The notes below the pieces were generated by a model. The model saw nothing but the letters and a program-made list of their open reading frames with translations, did not search any database and was not told where the DNA came from. From JAUSNA01 sp964568885 (GTDB lineage: Bacteria; Patescibacteriota; Microgenomatia; Levybacterales; GWA1-39-11): DNA of 30,690 nt. Both the position numbers and the translations under genes were made by a program. How positions within the stretch are numbered: the stretch's first letter is position 1; every line of letters starts with the position of its first letter. Location: NCBI GenBank assembly GCA_964568885.1, contig CAZMSF010000013.1, forward strand, positions 1 to 30,690, given 5' to 3'. Shown piece by piece: positions 23,159 to 30,644 of this stretch.

Positions 23159-23929
23159 CTATTGAATATTATCAACTATTTCCCAAATTACGTCAGTCAA
23201 AGGCGGCTCTGCCATGACTCTGACTACGTGTCCCTCGCGCTCCTTTTCTCTTACATCAAATCCCGCCTCTTGCATAAGTATAAGCCGGGGAAGTTGATCC
23301 CAAGCTTTCGTCGTCGGGTTTACTACCAAAACCGCATTGATGCCTCCTGTTAAAAGATAAGGGGAGAATCTTCCTCCGGTCACGCGTACTCTATACGTCT
23401 GCTTTGTCAGATTTGCAAACACACTTGATTTCCATTCCCAGTCTTCCCTACCTCCAAAATCTACATCTATTACGGCTTTTGAAAGTGAGTCAACCCGAGC
23501 CTGATACGATATCGCTATGCCATTGAGAAATGTACCGTTTCCTCTACTTGCCGAAAACAGATGCCGGGCAACGGGGTCATATACTGCACTCAAAATCGGC
23601 TCATTATTTGAGACAAGGGCCACTTGAGTAAAAAAACCGGGCATTTTGTGCGCATAACTTTTTGTTCCGTCAATTGGGTCTATCACCCAGTACAGTCCGG
23701 CAACTTCCCCTCCCGTTTCTTCACCGACAATTGATGCTCCGGGAACCAAGCCACTCAATTTTGCCCTCGTTTCGTCTTCGATGATTCTATCAACATCGGT
23801 CACAACATCCCCTTCATCTCCCTTTTGCACCGCAACGACATCTTCCCACTTCGAAAGCGCATACATGCCTGCAGAAATTACGATTTCCTCGACTTTTTTT
23901 TGAATTTCTAACAGTTGTTGGGATTCCAC
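23159..23929 (-). CDS. Inositol-monophosphatase-family sugar phosphatase
   Basis: 256 aa of the IMPase/FBPase fold, a Mg-dependent phosphomonoesterase. Metal ligands are in VGEETGG (E70, E71) and WVIDPIDGTKSY (D84, D87), and the C-terminal WD motif appears in TKAWDQLPRL. Known family substrates include inositol-1-P, fructose-1,6-bisphosphate, histidinol-P and 3'-phosphoadenosine phosphates; the sequence alone does not choose. Its place between a phosphohexomutase and a hexose-phosphate isomerase suits a sugar phosphatase, possibly FBPase (inference). The start is GTG at 23929, 3 nt after the upstream stop. Confidence 0.88.
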   Translation of the reverse strand: MESQQLLEIQKKVEEIVISAGMYALSKWEDVVAVQKGDEGDVVTDVDRIIEDETRAKLSGLVPGASIVGEETGGEVAGLYWVIDPIDGTKSYAHKMPGFFTQVALVSNNEPILSAVYDPVARHLFSASRGNGTFLNGIAISYQARVDSLSKAVIDVDFGGREDWEWKSSVFANLTKQTYRVRVTGGRFSPYLLTGGINAVLVVNPTTKAWDQLPRLILMQEAGFDVREKEREGHVVRVMAEPPLTDVIWEIVDNIQ

Positions 23930-23932
23930 AAA

Positions 23933-25750
23933 TTAAAAAACATTCACTTGCACGGTGGCAAGAATATCTTCAAAGATTTTTGCTATAGCCTGCTCTAAAA
24001 GTTCTGCCTCCCGCATTATCTCACCCTTTGATTTTTCCGAAAGCTGACCTTTTACATTGGTGTAATACTTCATCTTGGGCTCAGTCCCCGAGGGGCGCGC
24101 ATGTATTACGGTTCGCTCGTCATCCGTGAAGAAAAATGAAAGCATGTCGCCTTTATCCCACGGTCGTGTCTCCAAAAGTTCATTCGTCTGAGCGTCACGA
24201 AGTTCTCCGGTAGACCTATCAAGCACTTTTAAGACTTTCCTTCCGCCGATTTCATTGGGAAGATTTTCTCTCAATTTTTTCATTGCCAAATTCATCTGGT
24301 CAAATGCTCCAAAACCGGTTATCTCTTTATAGAAAAGACGCTCGGCATAGAATCCGAATTCGTTATAAATTTTTTCCAGAAGTTCCATGGGTGTTATCCC
24401 TTTTTCTTTGCAGTAGGCGGCCATTTCGGCAGCAACTACGGCAGGTGTTTCTGCACCTTTATCACGGTATGCGTCCCCAAACAAATATCCGACACTCTCC
24501 TCTGCTGCAAATATAAATGTTTTGTCTTGTGGTAAATGCTCAATTCGGTCTCCGATGAATTTGAACCCAACAAGAAGATCACCGATAACCTCCACGCCAT
24601 AGCTCTCCGCTATATCTCTGAATAATTCCGTTGTGACGGAAGTTTTTACCATGACCGGATTTTTGGGAAGCGCATTTTTTTCTTTCAACGCTTCAAGGAT
24701 GAAATACACCATGACAACCGCTCCCTGATTGCCATTAAGAGGAATCCAATCACCGCTTGTGTCAGGAACTGCCATGCCGAGCCTATCCGCATCAGGGTCA
24801 CTTACAAGAACGATATTAGCATTCTCCTTTTTGGCAAGTTCTATTGCCCTGTCATATACAACCGGAAATTCGGGATTAGGGAATTGCCCTGTTACATTTG
24901 GGAAGTCACCATTCAACTCCATTTGTTCCTGAACCAGAACAATATCGTTGAAGCCTAATTCTTTTAAAACCGGCAGCACTGATTGAGAACCTACGCCGTG
25001 AAGAGGAGAAAAGACTATTTTTACGTCTCTTTTGCCATAAATCGATGCTTTTTTCGCACTCTCCGCAAATTTCTTACTTACTTCATCCGGAATATAATGT
25101 ATCAAGCCTTGTGAAAGAGCTTCCTCAAAAGACATCTTTTTTATTTCGGTAACCGCATTGAATTCCTCTTCGATCTGCATTCCCACCTCAGGCAACACCT
25201 GCACCCCGTTCTCGTCATACACCTTGTACCCGTTAAATTTGGGAGGATTGTGGCTCGCTGTCAAAACAATTCCCCCTGCGCACTTCAGCTCCCTTACCGT
25301 AAACGAGAGTTGAGGTGTTGCTTTGTAGTAATTATAGATGTGGACGGGAATACCATTGGCCGCCAGGACTCTTGCCGTCTCCTTCATGAACGTTTCGGAG
25401 TTGTGCCGAGAATCATATGCAATAGCGATGCCTTTGTCTTTAAGTTCAGACTTGTGTTTTAAAATATACTGCGCGTACGCCTGGGATGCCCAGCGAATCA
25501 TGTAATTATTCATGCGGTTGGTCCCGATATCCATGACTCCGCGTATCCCGCCTGTTCCGAATATCAGAACCCTGTAAAATGCATCCATCAAAAACTCCCA
25601 GTCCTCATTTTTTATTTTTTCAGAGACTTGAGGCACAAATTCTTCAAATTCCGCGTCTGTCAGCCATCTGGTAATTTCTTTATATGCCTTTTCGTTGAGT
25701 TTTTTTTCTTGGAGAGCGCTGTCGAGTTGAGTTTTTAATTCATCAGTCAT
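23933..25750 (-). CDS. Phosphohexomutase (PGM/PMM family)
   Basis: 605 aa, an alpha-D-phosphohexomutase of the PgcA/PGM2-like branch, moving phosphate between C1 and C6 of hexoses. Domain marks: phospho-Ser loop TASHNPPKFNGYKVY with S166; metal loop DPDADRLG near 317-324; sugar-binding AAEESVGYLFG; and phosphate-binding RPSGTEPKMKYY near the C-terminus. The length is normal for this branch. It could feed glucose-1-P to nucleotide-sugar or glycogen pathways and works next to the PGI downstream. It follows the holA-like gene by 61 nt; that gap holds TTGTCA then TAAAAA at 17-bp spacing, a weak promoter candidate. Confidence 0.93.
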   Translation of the reverse strand: MTDELKTQLDSALQEKKLNEKAYKEITRWLTDAEFEEFVPQVSEKIKNEDWEFLMDAFYRVLIFGTGGIRGVMDIGTNRMNNYMIRWASQAYAQYILKHKSELKDKGIAIAYDSRHNSETFMKETARVLAANGIPVHIYNYYKATPQLSFTVRELKCAGGIVLTASHNPPKFNGYKVYDENGVQVLPEVGMQIEEEFNAVTEIKKMSFEEALSQGLIHYIPDEVSKKFAESAKKASIYGKRDVKIVFSPLHGVGSQSVLPVLKELGFNDIVLVQEQMELNGDFPNVTGQFPNPEFPVVYDRAIELAKKENANIVLVSDPDADRLGMAVPDTSGDWIPLNGNQGAVVMVYFILEALKEKNALPKNPVMVKTSVTTELFRDIAESYGVEVIGDLLVGFKFIGDRIEHLPQDKTFIFAAEESVGYLFGDAYRDKGAETPAVVAAEMAAYCKEKGITPMELLEKIYNEFGFYAERLFYKEITGFGAFDQMNLAMKKLRENLPNEIGGRKVLKVLDRSTGELRDAQTNELLETRPWDKGDMLSFFFTDDERTVIHARPSGTEPKMKYYTNVKGQLSEKSKGEIMREAELLEQAIAKIFEDILATVQVNVF

Positions 25751-25811
25751 GGGATTTACTGTATAGTAATCGTTTTTTAAAGTCTGGACATTTTCCTGAC
25801 AACAACAATCA

Positions 25812-26489
25812 TCATAGTTGAGAAAGGATTAGCGTGTCAAGATGTTTTGAAAGTCCCAAGGGAAGCTTTCCGCTTTTTAGTTTGATTTCAGTATCCTGAA
25901 GCTCTTTATAAAAGCAAAGAAGCGCATTTCTACTCCAAAAGCGGACTTGCTGTGAAAGTTTTTGCTTTTGCCATGGGGACATTTTGGAAAGCTCTTCACT
26001 CGTCCCGTTCCCGGACATAATAAGAAGCAACCGCAGTCTTTTCAGTAGAGAGTAGAACACTTGCTCTGCCGAAACGGTCTTTAGAAGCTCTTGATACATG
26101 ACGAACAATTTTTTTCCATTCCTCTCAGTAAAACTGTCCAGAAATTGAAAGTACGTTGTGGGAAGCAGAAATTCCCTCACCGTAAAATTTTTAAGAGGAG
26201 TGAGGGCTGTTTTGGGAAGTTTTTTGTCTTCCCAGAGAACTAAAAGAACGGAATCCTTTACCTCATTAAGGAATTTCACCAGTTCTTTTTTCTTCGGGTT
26301 TTTGGTCAGTAGACTCTCTACGACTACCGCCTTTTTTTCTCCGAAAAGACCGGTTGAGAGAAGATACTCCTCCATCTCCTTTAGCGCGGCTGTTTTCCCG
26401 TCCAAACGTATTATCGTAAATCCTTCGACCAAACCGGAAAGCATATTCCTTGATAAAACAGTATCGTCTCCGTGCAGCAAATATTTCAT
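25812..26489 (-). CDS. holA: Short DNA polymerase III delta-like protein
   Basis: 225 aa with resemblance to HolA, the clamp-loader subunit that opens the beta clamp. Seen: LLHGDDTVLSRN at the start (the usual Y-x-L-x-G-x-D/E), FLLPTTYFQF at the end of the first part, and a helical C-terminus with the typical WQKQKLSQQVRFWSRNALL and LKSGKLPL pattern. Typical HolA is about 330-345 aa, so this is a shortened form. Its start overlaps the upstream gene's stop (ATGA at 26486-26489), indicating coupling. The stop is TGA. The call rests on pattern and is not certain; the symbol is tentative. Confidence 0.7.
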   Translation of the reverse strand: MKYLLHGDDTVLSRNMLSGLVEGFTIIRLDGKTAALKEMEEYLLSTGLFGEKKAVVVESLLTKNPKKKELVKFLNEVKDSVLLVLWEDKKLPKTALTPLKNFTVREFLLPTTYFQFLDSFTERNGKKLFVMYQELLKTVSAEQVFYSLLKRLRLLLIMSGNGTSEELSKMSPWQKQKLSQQVRFWSRNALLCFYKELQDTEIKLKSGKLPLGLSKHLDTLILSQL

Positions 26490-26917
26490 TTGTTATTCAT
26501 ATATCTTTTGAACAAAACTTCGACTTCTTTTTCTATCTTTGTATAGCCGTATTTATGCGGCAAAAGGCTTCCTGAAAAATTTTTCGGAATATGTAAAAGC
26601 TCATGGATTATTACTTTTTTTCTGTTATCCGCATTCAATTTGTCGAATTTTTCAGAGATTATCTCCATAACATAAGCCGGCTCAATTTCCAACACGTCCT
26701 GGAAAATCTTGGGAAACGACCAAATACGCGCATAGGCACGGGCTTTTGAGCCTGATGTTCTATAGCAAAATACTCTTCTTCCATTAATATAGGAAAGACC
26801 TAATGAAGATATGATTTGCGTCATCTCCTCTTGGATTTCGGGGTCTTTTGTCCAGGAAAGTCCCTTTTTAGATTTTATGTTCTTCGATTGTGGGGCTTTT
26901 TTTTGGAAGAAAGACAT
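26486..26917 (-). CDS. Putative HELLH metallopeptidase-like protein
   Basis: 143 aa. It has a zinc-binding motif H105-E106-L-L-H109 with a candidate third ligand H121 (GSLLPHKYG), like the small 'putative metallopeptidase' families found in phages, archaea and CPR bacteria. The N-terminus is basic and there is no signal peptide, so it acts in the cytoplasm. A Lys-rich start plus a domain with WSFPKIFQDVL is seen; substrate unknown. It overlaps the holA-like gene by 4 nt. A TGCTAAGAT (26926-26934) 8 nt before the ATG is a possible extended -10. Confidence 0.72.
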   Translation of the reverse strand: MSFFQKKAPQSKNIKSKKGLSWTKDPEIQEEMTQIISSLGLSYINGRRVFCYRTSGSKARAYARIWSFPKIFQDVLEIEPAYVMEIISEKFDKLNADNRKKVIIHELLHIPKNFSGSLLPHKYGYTKIEKEVEVLFKRYMNNK

Positions 26918-26948
26918 CGCGTTTTATCTTAGCAGAGAGGGTTACAAA

Positions 26949-28091
26949 TTAAAAGAAAATTTGTACAAATTGAACGATAAGATTTTTTGTAAGCGCGTCA
27001 TTTTCTTTGGTCGATTTTTTTATGGCTAATTTTTTGAATTGGGTAATCTTTTTTACCGCTATACCCTTGACGGTCTGCAAGAGCGGTTGACCTTTTGTCT
27101 TCTCCATTTTTGAAGCTTCTACATAGTATTGAGTTCTCCGGCCGTCTTTCACAAATGAAAATGAGTCAAATGCTCCTCCTTGGGAATTAAGAAGAAAAGG
27201 AGTTATGGCAACAATCTTATCTTTGTCCTTATTCCAGAAATTTTCGTATGCTATTTTGTAATATTTGGCTATTACGCTCTCCGGCAACTTCTTACTATCC
27301 CACCCTGTTTCGGTTATGAACGCGGGCACTTTGTGGTCACTCTTTGAGTTGATGTAAATATATTCGTACTGGTAGGTTGTAATGCCCTCCAATTGGTTTT
27401 GCAGCGGGGGTGCGATAAAACCCGGATTTGGATAGGAGTGGGATGCAAATCCGTCAATCTTCTTAAAAATGTCGTTATCATGCTCATACATTTTTTTAAG
27501 ATATACATAGTTATCCATGTATTTAACTCCGTCATTAGGGGCCGCATTATCAAGTCCCCCCATAATAATGTAGAAGTTAGGATTTTCCTCCCTAAAGGTG
27601 AGAGACGCATATGACAATAGTCCCGCATACGATGACGGGTCCGGCGCGTCACCACCCCATTCATCAAACCTATTCATTTCGTTGAAAAGGATAATATACC
27701 TGTTTTCAATCGGCCAATTGAGGGAATTTAGAAAGTTTGCAAAATCGAGAATGTCTGTTGCCGTCGGCTTCCTCCAAACGGTTGTATTGGCAGGGTCCGC
27801 TTCGGTTGACAGCCTCAAGACGGGAATAAGCTTCAACTTTTTGCACTCATCCATAAATTTTTGCCATTTATCCAGGTCTTTGTCTCCTGCTTGGATAGGA
27901 ATTGTCACGTACCCCCATTCTCCATTTTGAGAATTAACTAAAGTAGAAGCAGACTCAAGCTCCGAGGTGAATAAAATGTGAATTCCGTGAAAGTTATTTG
28001 GACGTGATAAAGGGTCAAAAAAAGATTGTGCCTTGATGGGCACAAAGAGAAACGTTAAACACAGCAATACTAAAAGAAGTGACTTTTTCAT
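26949..28091 (-). CDS. Secreted GH-A clan-like TIM-barrel protein
   Basis: 380 aa. A signal peptide (about 1-21) is followed by a TIM barrel resembling clan A glycoside hydrolases: the putative acid/base E138 in ILFNEMNRF (the N-E pair at the end of strand 4) and the putative nucleophile E261 in AFITETGWD (end of strand 7), with HSYPNPG between. The C-terminal 50 residues are basic and unrelated to the barrel. Substrate unknown; surface polysaccharide or peptidoglycan-linked sugars are possible. It starts the long minus-strand series and has its own promoter. Confidence 0.78.
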   Translation of the reverse strand: MKKSLLLVLLCLTFLFVPIKAQSFFDPLSRPNNFHGIHILFTSELESASTLVNSQNGEWGYVTIPIQAGDKDLDKWQKFMDECKKLKLIPVLRLSTEADPANTTVWRKPTATDILDFANFLNSLNWPIENRYIILFNEMNRFDEWGGDAPDPSSYAGLLSYASLTFREENPNFYIIMGGLDNAAPNDGVKYMDNYVYLKKMYEHDNDIFKKIDGFASHSYPNPGFIAPPLQNQLEGITTYQYEYIYINSKSDHKVPAFITETGWDSKKLPESVIAKYYKIAYENFWNKDKDKIVAITPFLLNSQGGAFDSFSFVKDGRRTQYYVEASKMEKTKGQPLLQTVKGIAVKKITQFKKLAIKKSTKENDALTKNLIVQFVQIFF

Positions 28092-28116
28092 AATAGCACA
28101 GGAAATAGCTTATAAT

Positions 28117-28145
28117 AATATATCGGAATTGAAGCGAAAGGTCAA
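28117..28145 (-). promoter_or_regulatory. Sigma-70-type promoter of the GH-like gene
   Basis: Minus strand: TTGACC (28140-28145), a 17-bp spacer and TATATT (28117-28122); predicted start about 28110, about 19 nt before the ATG. It would serve the GH-like gene and probably the metallopeptidase and holA-like genes after it. Confidence 0.75.
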
Positions 28146-28183
28146 ATGTTTAGCGAAACGACCAGTTGAGAGTGGAGAAATTC

Positions 28184-28363
28184 TTACTTCTTTCTCTTTG
28201 AAGAACTCTTATCTGAGGGGAGAAACCAAAGAATAACGCCACCGACCGCAAAAAGAGCGCCGGTTAATTGACTTCCTTCGGATGCAAATTGCTGAAACTG
28301 AGGATAAAAATAAATGATAACTCCTACGACTACAAGGACTAAGGCAAGGTTAGTTTTGTTCAT
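28184..28363 (-). CDS. Small two-helix membrane protein
   Basis: 59 aa from the ATG at 28363 (MNKTNLALVLVVVGVIIYF): two membrane helices (about 5-20 and 33-50) and a Lys/Ser-rich tail (DKSSSKRKK). I do not recognise a family. A longer frame back to 28450 exists, but the extra 29 residues look like non-coding translation. The choice is supported by a minus-strand TTGACA (28394-28399) with a weak TACGCT (28370-28375) 6 nt before this ATG. It lies 92 nt before the GH-like gene. Confidence 0.6.
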   Translation of the reverse strand: MNKTNLALVLVVVGVIIYFYPQFQQFASEGSQLTGALFAVGGVILWFLPSDKSSSKRKK

Positions 28364-28464
28364 GCATTTAGCGTAGCACCCTTTTTTTAACCTTGTCAAG
28401 AGGCAGTTTTTGAGGATTGATTGATATAATTCTCCCTCCCATCGCTTCATTCAACCCTTTTTTG

Positions 28465-28470
28465 TATAAT
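28465..28470 (+). promoter_or_regulatory. -10 box, leaderless dus mRNA
   Basis: A perfect TATAAT lies 6 nt before the ATG at 28477, in the same arrangement as the TIR and kinase genes. A second extended -10, TGATATAAT, lies at 28422-28430. Neither has a strong -35. Confidence 0.6.
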
Positions 28471-28476
28471 TGTTGA

Positions 28477-29454
28477 ATGAGATTTTCGTGGCAGGATATG
28501 CCAAAACCATTTTTTGCTTTGGCTCCAATGGAAGGAGGAACCGACACCGTTTTTAGGCAAATTGTAACTTCATGCGGCCGGCCGGATGCTATGTTCACCG
28601 AATTTACGAATGTGGAGGGAATGCTGTCAAAGGGAAAAGAAGAAGTAAGAAAACGGCTCATTTATTCAGAAAAAGAGCGCCCTATTATTGCGCAAATCTG
28701 GGGGAAAAACCCGGATTCTTTTTATCTGGTAGCAAAGCAGTTGGTTGAGATGGGATTTGACGGGATTGACATCAACATGGGATGTCCTGAACGGACCGTT
28801 GTTAACAATGGCTGCTGTTCCGCACTTATTCAAACCCCTGAATTGGCCGCTGAAATAATTTCGCGCACCCGCGCGGGAGCAGGAAATCTTCCCGTATCGG
28901 TTAAAACCAGAATCGGATTTAAAACAATTGAAACCGAGCGGTGGATAGGGTTTCTGCTCAAGCAAAATTTGGATGCTTTAACCGTACATTTCAGGACCCA
29001 AAAGGAGATGTCCTTAGTTCCCGCCCACTGGGAAGAGGCTGAAACGGTTTCGAAATTAAGGAATGAAATTGCTCCGCAGACAATAATAGTAGGCAATGGA
29101 GACATTGAAGACAAAGAACAAGGACGGCAACTTTCCCTAAAATATGGGCTTGACGGCATCATGATTGGGCGCGGAGCTTTTCATAACCCATATGTCTTTG
29201 ACGAGTCGGTTGATTACCATGCGCAGACAAAAGAAGAGCGGATAGCGCTTCTGAAAAAACACATAGACTTATTTGAAAAAACATGGAAAAAAGTCCACCC
29301 GATTTCGGAGCGAGGTTATCAAAAAAGCTATCCTCCGCTAAAAAGATATTTCAAGATATATATCTCGGGCTTTGATGGAGCTGCCGAGATGAGAGAAAAA
29401 TTGATGCTCACTCAAAATCTAGAAGCTGCAAAAGACTTCCTTTCTTCAATTTAA
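28477..29454 (+). CDS. tRNA-dihydrouridine synthase
   Basis: 325 aa, an FMN-dependent TIM-barrel enzyme that reduces uridine to dihydrouridine in tRNA D-loops. Seen: FALAPMEGGTDTVFR near the start, IAQIWGKNP, the hallmark DINMGCPE (C103 at the catalytic cysteine position), VSVKTRIGF (phosphate/tRNA contact), VHFRTQKE, and FMN-phosphate-binding IVGNGDI and GIMIGRGAFHNPY. The length is usual. Which Dus subtype (and which uridine) cannot be told from sequence; an in-frame ATG at 28498 is an alternative start. Its stop overlaps the stop of the convergent gene (29451-29454). Confidence 0.93.
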   Translation: MRFSWQDMPKPFFALAPMEGGTDTVFRQIVTSCGRPDAMFTEFTNVEGMLSKGKEEVRKRLIYSEKERPIIAQIWGKNPDSFYLVAKQLVEMGFDGIDINMGCPERTVVNNGCCSALIQTPELAAEIISRTRAGAGNLPVSVKTRIGFKTIETERWIGFLLKQNLDALTVHFRTQKEMSLVPAHWEEAETVSKLRNEIAPQTIIVGNGDIEDKEQGRQLSLKYGLDGIMIGRGAFHNPYVFDESVDYHAQTKEERIALLKKHIDLFEKTWKKVHPISERGYQKSYPPLKRYFKIYISGFDGAAEMREKLMLTQNLEAAKDFLSSI

Positions 29455-30218
29455 ACGCTTGAGGCCAACAGCCTACCGAACGGAGTCAGATAATCATACG
29501 ACGCTTGCGGCTCGGTCATATACCTCTGCGCTTCACGAAGCTGGCGCATCATAACATCCTGCGCAACCAATTCGTCGGTAAAGAAATCCCGGGGCATATA
29601 CTCAAATGCGGTTACATCCGACCCGTCAGGTTTTTGACCGACGTGCACTATACCCTGAAATGTTACGTCTTTTTGCGGCCTGGCAGGCAACAACCTATAC
29701 TCCTCTTCAAGTCGAAGTCTCACTTCAGGATCGATTTCGACTTGCGCGTATGAATCGGCAGCATTAAAGACTGCAACTGCAAAGGAGTCGGGCTCTATTG
29801 GAGGCAAATGTCCATTAATTGCCATCCGCCTATCAAGCCTTTCCAAAACAACAGTCTTTCCATGTAACATATCTTCCCTCTTTTCCCGAAGCGCTACTGT
29901 CTGCTCCTCTTGCAACTGTCTCCTGCCGACCAATGCGTATTCCTGACCGTTTTCGTCTTGAGTCGGGGTATCGGGAAAGAGACTTTTAGGGATAGGAGTA
30001 CTATACCTGGACTTTCCCGGTTTTCTCGTCGGGCGAGGTAATTCACGCGAAATACCCACAACTTCGCTTTCGGCTACGTGCCTTAAAGTAATCGGGCGTG
30101 ACCAACGCCTGGGCGAATCAAGCCTGTAAAAAATTCCTTCAACAAGCCGTGGATCTAAATCGAAATAGAATTCTCTCGAGGGCTTTTGCGAGCCATCCCG
30201 AGTTTCAAATAAGCTCAT
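29451..30218 (-). CDS. Unrecognised 255-aa protein
   Basis: 255 aa, soluble and Arg/Glu/Pro-rich, with no signal peptide and no membrane helix. I do not recognise a domain. The first 100 residues are low in hydrophobics (RPTRKPGKSRYSTPIPKSLF, about 62-81) and may be disordered. A more ordered-looking part follows from about 120 (SFAVAVFNAADSYAQVEID, then LRLEEEYRLLPARP). Long Arg-rich stretches suggest nucleic-acid or ribosome contact, but that is speculation. It has a perfect -10 7 nt before its ATG. It is convergent with dus, with a 4-nt overlap of stops. Confidence 0.68.
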   Translation of the reverse strand: MSLFETRDGSQKPSREFYFDLDPRLVEGIFYRLDSPRRWSRPITLRHVAESEVVGISRELPRPTRKPGKSRYSTPIPKSLFPDTPTQDENGQEYALVGRRQLQEEQTVALREKREDMLHGKTVVLERLDRRMAINGHLPPIEPDSFAVAVFNAADSYAQVEIDPEVRLRLEEEYRLLPARPQKDVTFQGIVHVGQKPDGSDVTAFEYMPRDFFTDELVAQDVMMRQLREAQRYMTEPQASYDYLTPFGRLLASSV

Positions 30219-30225
30219 ACTATCA

Positions 30226-30231
30226 ATTATA
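30226..30231 (-). promoter_or_regulatory. -10 box, leaderless mRNA of the 255-aa gene
   Basis: The minus strand reads TATAAT, then 7 nt, then the ATG at 30218. A TTGACA lies only 6 bp upstream of it, too close to act as its -35. Confidence 0.6.
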
Positions 30232-30319
30232 CCCCTGTGTCAACACCCATGTAGTGAATATCACAACAGAGTTCTCACACTATTCATATAAAAACGTTCT
30301 ACCATTTGAATATATACTA

Positions 30320-30328
30320 GGGAGGTGA
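30320..30328 (+). promoter_or_regulatory. Near-perfect SD for the Cys-rich protein
   Basis: GGGAGGTGA, with only 4 nt to the ATG at 30333, is very close to the full anti-SD complement, in contrast to most genes here, which lack an SD. Confidence 0.8.
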
Positions 30329-30332
30329 TTGT

Positions 30333-30512
30333 ATGTGTATGAATTGCGGATGTGGAATGCCCAATGCAGACCACGGAAATCCGAAAAATATAACAACCAA
30401 GACGTTGCAGGAAGCGGGAGACTCCAACTCACAGAATTTGGAGGAAACAAAACGGAATATGATAGAGTCTTTGCAAAAAACCTCAACTACGGTTTCTCAC
30501 ACGACAATGTAA
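30333..30512 (+). CDS. 59-aa Cys-rich CxxCxC protein
   Basis: 59 aa starting MCMNCGCGMPNADHGNPKNI. A C-x-x-C-x-C start with HGNP and then an amphipathic, Glu/Lys-rich tail (TKTLQEAGDSNSQNLEETK) is a pattern I associate with small uncharacterised proteins in several bacterial groups; C2, C5 and C7 with H14 could hold a metal. The start is supported by the strongest SD in the window, GGGAGGTGATTGT (30320-30332), almost perfectly complementary to the 16S 3' end. A longer frame over the same bases (from 30329) has no such support. No partner gene is visible; 30219-30332 shows no convincing promoter for it. Confidence 0.72.
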   Translation: MCMNCGCGMPNADHGNPKNITTKTLQEAGDSNSQNLEETKRNMIESLQKTSTTVSHTTM

Positions 30513-30562
30513 AAAAGTGGGGGACATTTGAGTAGGGACGCGGTCTACGGGAGTATTCTTTT

Positions 30563-30644
30563 AGCGACAGGCGTAGCTTGTGACCCCAGCGGGAGTCGGT
30601 CTGCCAGCGAAGCTTTGCAGCGACGAGTGCAATTTGTGACCCCA
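30563..30644. repeat. Pair of 26-nt hairpin repeats with covariation
   Basis: Two copies, 30563-30588 and 30619-30644, share AGCGAC at the start and TTGTGACCCCA at the end. The middle forms a 6-bp stem with a 3-nt loop in both: ACAGGC-GTA-GCTTGT and ACGAGT-GCA-ATTTGT. The six differences keep pairing, with one full C-G to T-A compensatory change. Between them lies GCGAA-GC-TTTGC, also self-complementary. The rest of the final 178 nt has no gene I can see. Confidence 0.65.

Noticed and set aside
30240..30245. TTGACA on the minus strand as the -35 of the 255-aa gene
   Set aside because: It is only 6 bp from the TATAAT, far short of the 16-18 bp needed.
30329..30535. 68-residue frame over the Cys-rich gene
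   Set aside because: It has no SD at a useful distance, while the frame at 30333 has a near-perfect SD and a CxxCxC start.
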